Shown here in pieces: positions 59,282 to 64,000 of a stretch of DNA of 64,000 bases. The position numbers and the translations under genes are program-made. Numbering within the stretch: the first letter of the stretch is position 1; each line of letters opens with the position of its first letter. This DNA is from Pyronema omphalodes (lineage: Eukaryota > Ascomycota > Pezizomycetes > Pezizales > Pyronemataceae). The DNA lies in assembly GCA_024516155.1 (NCBI GenBank), contig JAJJXM010000007.1:496001-560000 (forward strand), in the 5' to 3' direction. A model generated the notes under the pieces. That model saw only the letters and a list, made by a program, of their open reading frames with translations. It was not told the origin of the DNA and did not search any database.

Positions 59282-60856
59282 TTACTGCGTCTTCTTCACC
59301 CCCTCCTTTTTCTTACCACCCGCCAAAAGCGTCTTCATCAAAACCCACAAAAACCCACCCACAACCACGATAGCCGTACCATATTTAACATACTCACTAT
59401 ACATCAAATCCATAACCGGTACCTCAATTGCAGTATACGCAGACTGTGAATCACCCGCCAACGGTAAATGATGATAAATAACCCCCTCTCCCAAATCCCC
59501 AAAATATCCCTCCCATCCCAAACCTCTTCTTTCAAATGGACTCTGCTTTAATCTTCCCGCCTCTTCTGATTCTCCTCCACAAGCCCAGAAGACAGCTGGT
59601 GCAGCTACTTGAATCTCCATTTTATCTCTTCCTTCTTCAGGTTGGAGGTATCGTAAATGAAGCGGGACTTCAATGGTCGATTTACCAGGATCAAGTTCTG
59701 CCAATAATGTAGAGCCCCATTTGACAGAAGCCCAATCCGGTTGTTCTAAATCCGCTTCTCCGGATACATTAATTGAGCGAATCCCAAGCTCTTGAAGAAG
59801 TTGTGGGTTGCTTTGGGAGATCTGGTATTTATCCACAAAGACTTGTCGTGGTAACATGAAGAATGCGTTTAAGGTACAGTCCTCAGCTGGTGGTTGCATT
59901 CCTCCTGCTTTCTTTGATTTCAGGGAAATTTGTAGCTTGGGGTGGAGTCCGGTTGGTTTAATGGTATCCACTGTGAAGGAGCCGGGATATTGGTGGTGCC
60001 GGTTCGCGAATCCGAACATTACGGGCTCGAGTCTCTTGTCGTGGCCAACTTGGTGGAGTAGACCACCCAGGGCAAGACCGGACTCTTCCATGGGTTTTTC
60101 GAGACCGAGAACGCCGACTTCAACAGGGTGCGTGGAGGGACGGGTGATGGTGTGACCGGAGGACGCAGAGGGGAGCGGGAAGAAGGCGTTGATGGTCAGG
60201 GTATTAGTAACGGGGGAGAGTCGAAGGTCGAGGTAGCTCGCGGCTGTGAGGGAGGAAAGTTGGGATGGTGAGAGGAGGGGGAGAGAGGAAAGCTGTGGGG
60301 GAACGGGGGTGGGGGCGTAGAAAATGGAGCCCGAGGGGAGGGGAGTGAAGGCGGCGTCGACGCAGGAGGAGGAGGGCGCAAGGGTGTTAATCAAAGGACA
60401 TAGATCTCTGTGAAGTAATTACTGTTAGCTTTTTATTCCTAATAATCCTCTTCTCTTCCTTCTCCCAATCTGCAGCTCCTGGTGTATAGGTCCCAGAGAG
60501 TCCCCAAGAAGAACTCCAGTATATCCCGAAGCTCCCATAAAAAGGATAAGAAAATATATCACTCACCCCGTATCCTCACTCTTCTCAACAACGACACTCA
60601 AACCCGCCGGAGTCCTCGCGGCGAAAGGATTTCCCCCCTCATAAACCACCCCACTAGTCCACCTCGCCGAAACCTCACCCTTCAATCCATCCAGCATCTC
60701 TTTCAGTTCCGGCGTAAGATCCTCATATTCAAAAACATATCTATCCTCTCTCGGCGCATGTACAGATTTGATTTCTATAGCCTCCGGCAGAATCTTGAAG
60801 TTATCGGGGTGCGCCTCTAGGGGAGTAGAGATAAGGAATAGAGTTCGAGTTTTCAT
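59282..60856 (-). CDS. PBN1: PBN1/PIG-X, GPI mannosyltransferase I stabilising subunit
   Basis: Two exons on the minus strand (60856-60567 and 60407-59282) give 471 residues. Pbn1 supports Gpi14, which adds the first mannose of the GPI anchor in the ER. The N-terminus MKTRTLFLISTPLEAHPDNFK is close to the family's typical start. The luminal domain contains LPRQVFVDKYQI, then SVNVSGEADLEQPDW-like strands and the conserved LHLRYLQPEEG (about 310) and APAVFWACG (about 340-350). A single C-terminal TM segment is YGTAIVVVGGFLWVLMKTLL (about 430-450), followed by a lysine-rich cytosolic tail. The intron (60566-60408) was placed by joining EDTG to DLCPLINTLAP. Without splicing the N-terminal part of the domain would be lost. 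Convergent with MNS1. Confidence 0.9.
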
Positions 60857-61951
60857 TATTGGTTTTGTCGAACTGCTGGAAGTATTGGAAGTGTTGGATG
60901 TTGTTAAAGTGAGTGAAGGTAATTATTTGGTTGTTGTCGCGTTGCGTGACCAAGCTGCTGTCGTGTGCAAGGGGGAGCTCAGGGAAGCTTGTAACGACAG
61001 GTGTTCTTGACGCGCTAACGCGTAGATCGCGCCAAGCGCTTCTGGGTTGGGGTGATGCATGCGAACGGGGGTGTCTTAAAGTATGGGGCACCCCATGTAA
61101 CTCAGATGTGGAAACAACATAACTATAACTGAAGATGTTTTCTGAGGAAATGGTGGGGTTTAAGAACTTTGTGATAGCTAATTTTCATCATAATTTTTCA
61201 AAGATCTTTGGTGCGTGCTCCATGCTCCATGAAAGGCAGCTTTCTCGGCATTTACAGTTGTATAGGGCACAAAAGTCAGGTGCAGTAATCATACACAGAG
61301 CGCCAAAATCACCTACCCTTGTACCCAGAGACAGGGGATTACGGGTAACACAGGATGTGGATGTAAGGGGAGGAGGCTTGCAAATTGGGGAGAGAGATGA
61401 TGGTGAAGGACCGGAAATGTAGGCGACTGGGCTAAGTGAAAGTGCAGATAAAATTTTACCATTAGCTTTTTTGTTGTCTTGTAGAATGATTTTGAGTTCC
61501 AATTGTATTAATTACTACACTGTAGCTAGCAGTAATCATGATAGGCACATATAATTCCAATCCCCAGAGTAAATAGTTCCCCGTAGTCATACATCTATCC
61601 TATCCTTTTCCTTCATAATCCTTCAACTCCACTAGGAAAAAAACAAAACGACGTTCTTTATTGTGCAGTAAACTATTCGCTAGCAGGTACGCTACTCTCC
61701 AATGCAAAACCCATCCCACCCGATTGCTCCAATTTTCCTCTCAACCAGTGAATAACTTAATCAAGAAAACTAGCTCCCAAAGCTATGTGACCCCCCTATC
61801 CTCTATGCGAATTAAAAGAAAAAATTAATGTATTGTGTTCCATTCCTTTACCGCCGTTTACCACCGGTTACCGTTTCCATATTTCTTGCATTCCTTCACT
61901 TTTTAACGAGAGGAGATGGACGATGGGCATGTTCTTCAATCCCCTAGGCTT
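60857..61951. other. Intergenic region between PBN1 and IES1
   Basis: About 1.1 kb. It holds the PBN1 promoter and the IES1 3' end. Small frames (for example 61135-61422) show no features. No gene seen. Confidence 0.5.
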
Positions 61952-64000
61952 CTAACCCATAATCACATCCCCGTCTTCATCCTCATCCTCGTCACTCTCA
62001 TCATCTTCATCCTCAGCCTGAGCTCCAACCCGTCTGGTATCGACGGCCTCCTCCTCCTCTTCGTCTTCATCTCCCTCTGCATCCTCATCCATCCTATCTT
62101 CTGGCTCGGCTGCCTCAATTTGGTGCTGCGAAGTATGATCCTCTACACCTAGCCCAGCAGCTAAGCGAATATCATCCTTCTCCCACCTTTCAAGTCGCCT
62201 ACATGTTCTCCTCAGGGATGCAGACAAGCTAAGAGCTTCTTCGCCAAAATCATCCACATCACCTCCCTCTTCTTCTACTCTCATGATAAGGCCAGCGGGT
62301 CCCCGAGAAAATGTCCCATTGATGGCTTTCTGTGATCGCTCCAACCGCTGTTTCTTGACGGGGTGCATATGTTCCTCGTCCTCTTGGTGGATGGTGTTAC
62401 CCTCTGCGTCCATAGCGTCAATAGTGTGGGAATGGTGCTTCAAAGGCCGGGAGTCGTCGTCGGACATATAAAGCGGTTCTTCGAGGTCCTTTACTCTTGC
62501 CCAGGCACGAGCAATAGCACCCTGCTTGTGGCGGCTCCGTTTCCGGCGCTTGTCTTGGGCCCGGAGTTTGACGTCGATGTAGTGGTTTACTCGATCCTTC
62601 CGGTTTTGTTGAACGGCCATTTGGTGAGAAGTCATTCTTACTCTCGGGCCGATTCTTTCTGAGATAACTGGGCTGGATCTATCCACGTTTGAGAGTCTTG
62701 GGTCGGGTGGTATGCTTGGAGCAAGAGGTCGGCCTCCTTTGGTTAAGATAAGACGGGATTTTATTTCGCCTTCTGCATTTCGTTTGGCAGAATTTCGTGG
62801 ACGGCCTCCTTTGTTTTTCGGGGTCTCGAATGCGTCACTAATAAGGAGGTGGTTAACTTTTTGTAACTGGGGACGGCGTGGCTTGCTGCCGTTATTGGGT
62901 GTAGAAAACGCGGTGTCGGGCGATACTGACCGCGTATGGCTGTCTGTGTCATAATCGTACGCATAGAGGCGTCGACGAGCGGTGCCTGGGGCGTGAGTTA
63001 GGATACTTATATGGACGGTCATGTAAGGGGGGGAGATGTGGACGTACTAGGTGGTGGGGAGCCGGCAGGGGAGTCGGCGCCTGGCGATTGGCCCAGCTCG
63101 ACTGGAATGTTGGTTAGATATTGATACAGCTTTATAGATGGGTTATAAAGGGCTTACAGCTCTTATCCTTCCGGCCACGGCCTCTGCCCGCGGTCGATGG
63201 TGCACTTTGGATCTCACCAAGTAATCCTATTAATTTATAGTTAGCAAACTCGGCCATTTATTCCGTCTTCAGATGAAGTACATACGCTTTCTCTCCTCTT
63301 GCTTAGCTTCTCCGAATGCTTTCTCTTCCTCCGTATCCACGTTCTCTTTTGCAGCCTGGTCTTCCGTAAGATATTCAAAATCCGGAACACACCAAGGCCG
63401 ACTCTTATCCCTGCTGAGTTTTCCTTTTCCGAAGGGGTTTTCCAAGCAGGCCTTGTCGGAGTAATCACCCTCAAGGTAGTGCCACATGAGCCAAAGGAAA
63501 GCTCGAGCTCTGCTCTTGGAGGATAAGGTAACCCTCATAACAAGATCATAGAAATCCATGTTCTCGGGAAAGTGAGCTTCTGAAACCTTGGGTGCATACT
63601 GGCTAAGTATGAACACAAGGTTAATTGGGTTTGTAGCTGGTGACGGAAGTTTTTTGATTTGTTCGAGGGTTTGTGGTTCGGCTCGGTCTTCGCAAGCTCC
63701 CTTCAGAATGGACTTCAATCGGGGTGCGTCTTGTAGTTGCTTGTAATCATTGCTATCTGTGTGCGTCTGCAACGATGGAATAGCGTGGTACGTTCGTAAT
63801 TGCGCTTTCATTTCGGGGAAGACTATAAACAACTGACGTCAGTACAGACCCATAATCACAATAGCCATTGACAAAGCAACTTACAGTTGAGCGTTGTATT
63901 CATTCTTCCAATATTCACCAGCAGACAAACCATAGCCATATTCGCAGCATTTTCACGCTCCGACATCAACTTATCCCTCAAAATCTTGCTAGTCTTGCTA
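61952..64000 (-). CDS. IES1: INO80 chromatin remodelling complex subunit Ies1 (5' end outside the window)
   Basis: Minus-strand gene running off the right edge. Visible exons, 5' to 3', are >64000-63885, 63822-63286, 63226-63158, 63101-63048 and 62985-61952. Ies1 is a fungal INO80 complex subunit linked to nucleosome sliding and transcription. Conserved blocks visible are KILRDKLMSERENAANMAMVCLLVNIGRMNTTLNFFPEMKAQLRTYHAIPSLQ, the FLWLMWHYLEGDYSD region and NPFGKGKL (each only partly quoted here). After them comes a short basic RGRGRK, AT-hook-like, in the 69-nt exon. The tail PPPSTARRRLYAYDYD leads into a 345-codon exon. The C-terminal half has basic motifs, FGEEALSLSASLRRTCRRLERWE and an acidic end rich in Glu/Asp. 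Four introns were checked for frame and GT-AG ends. The N-terminal exon(s) are missing here. Confidence 0.93.

Overview
This window is nuclear DNA of a filamentous ascomycete fungus. The genes carry many short (about 50-60 nt) GT-AG introns with CTAAC/CTGAC branch-point-like motifs. The conserved proteins read as Pezizomycotina-type orthologues, and small secreted proteins and repeat-rich spacers lie between housekeeping genes. Orbiliomycetes (nematode-trapping fungi) is a guess only; the sequence does not name the species. All exon boundaries below were worked out by eye from splice signals, frame and family similarity.

Layout. 0-4.6 kb: a small secreted protein with a bacterial-like domain, an elongator tRNA-Met (minus strand), and SEC21 (gamma-COP). 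4.6-12.6 kb: a gene-poor stretch holding a TA-flanked, inverted-repeat DNA transposon relic with the C-terminal end of a DDE transposase. 12.6-19.3 kb: a 63-residue GPI-anchored-type protein and CHC1 (clathrin heavy chain). 21.9-30.5 kb: pyruvate carboxylase and enolase, same strand, separated by a compound microsatellite that includes a (TTTATGG)n array. 30.5-36.4 kb: no gene; G-rich minisatellite, homopolymer tracts and AT-rich DNA. 36.4-38.2 kb: two neighbouring secreted proteins with the same eight-cysteine spacing. 38.3-48.3 kb: two head-to-tail copies of a roughly 5-kb segment, each containing an internal ~487-bp tandem repeat and exon-like minus-strand blocks but no intact recognisable gene. 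48.4-54.3 kb: a minus-strand run of a long disordered protein, an unrecognised 319-residue protein, SVP26 and mitochondrial ribosomal protein uS13m. 55.2-64 kb: a GH47 alpha-1,2-mannosidase (plus), PBN1 (minus) and the INO80 subunit IES1 (minus, running off the right edge).

Functionally, the conserved genes lean to the secretory pathway: COPI coat, clathrin, the cargo receptor SVP26, N-glycan trimming by MNS1, and GPI-anchor synthesis by PBN1. Pyruvate carboxylase and enolase represent central carbon metabolism. There is no sign of co-regulated clustering beyond adjacency. The most interesting parts are the paired eight-cysteine secreted proteins and the tandem segment next to them, the transposon relic, the microexons of pyruvate carboxylase, and an in-frame lysine-rich tail after the mannosidase stop codon.
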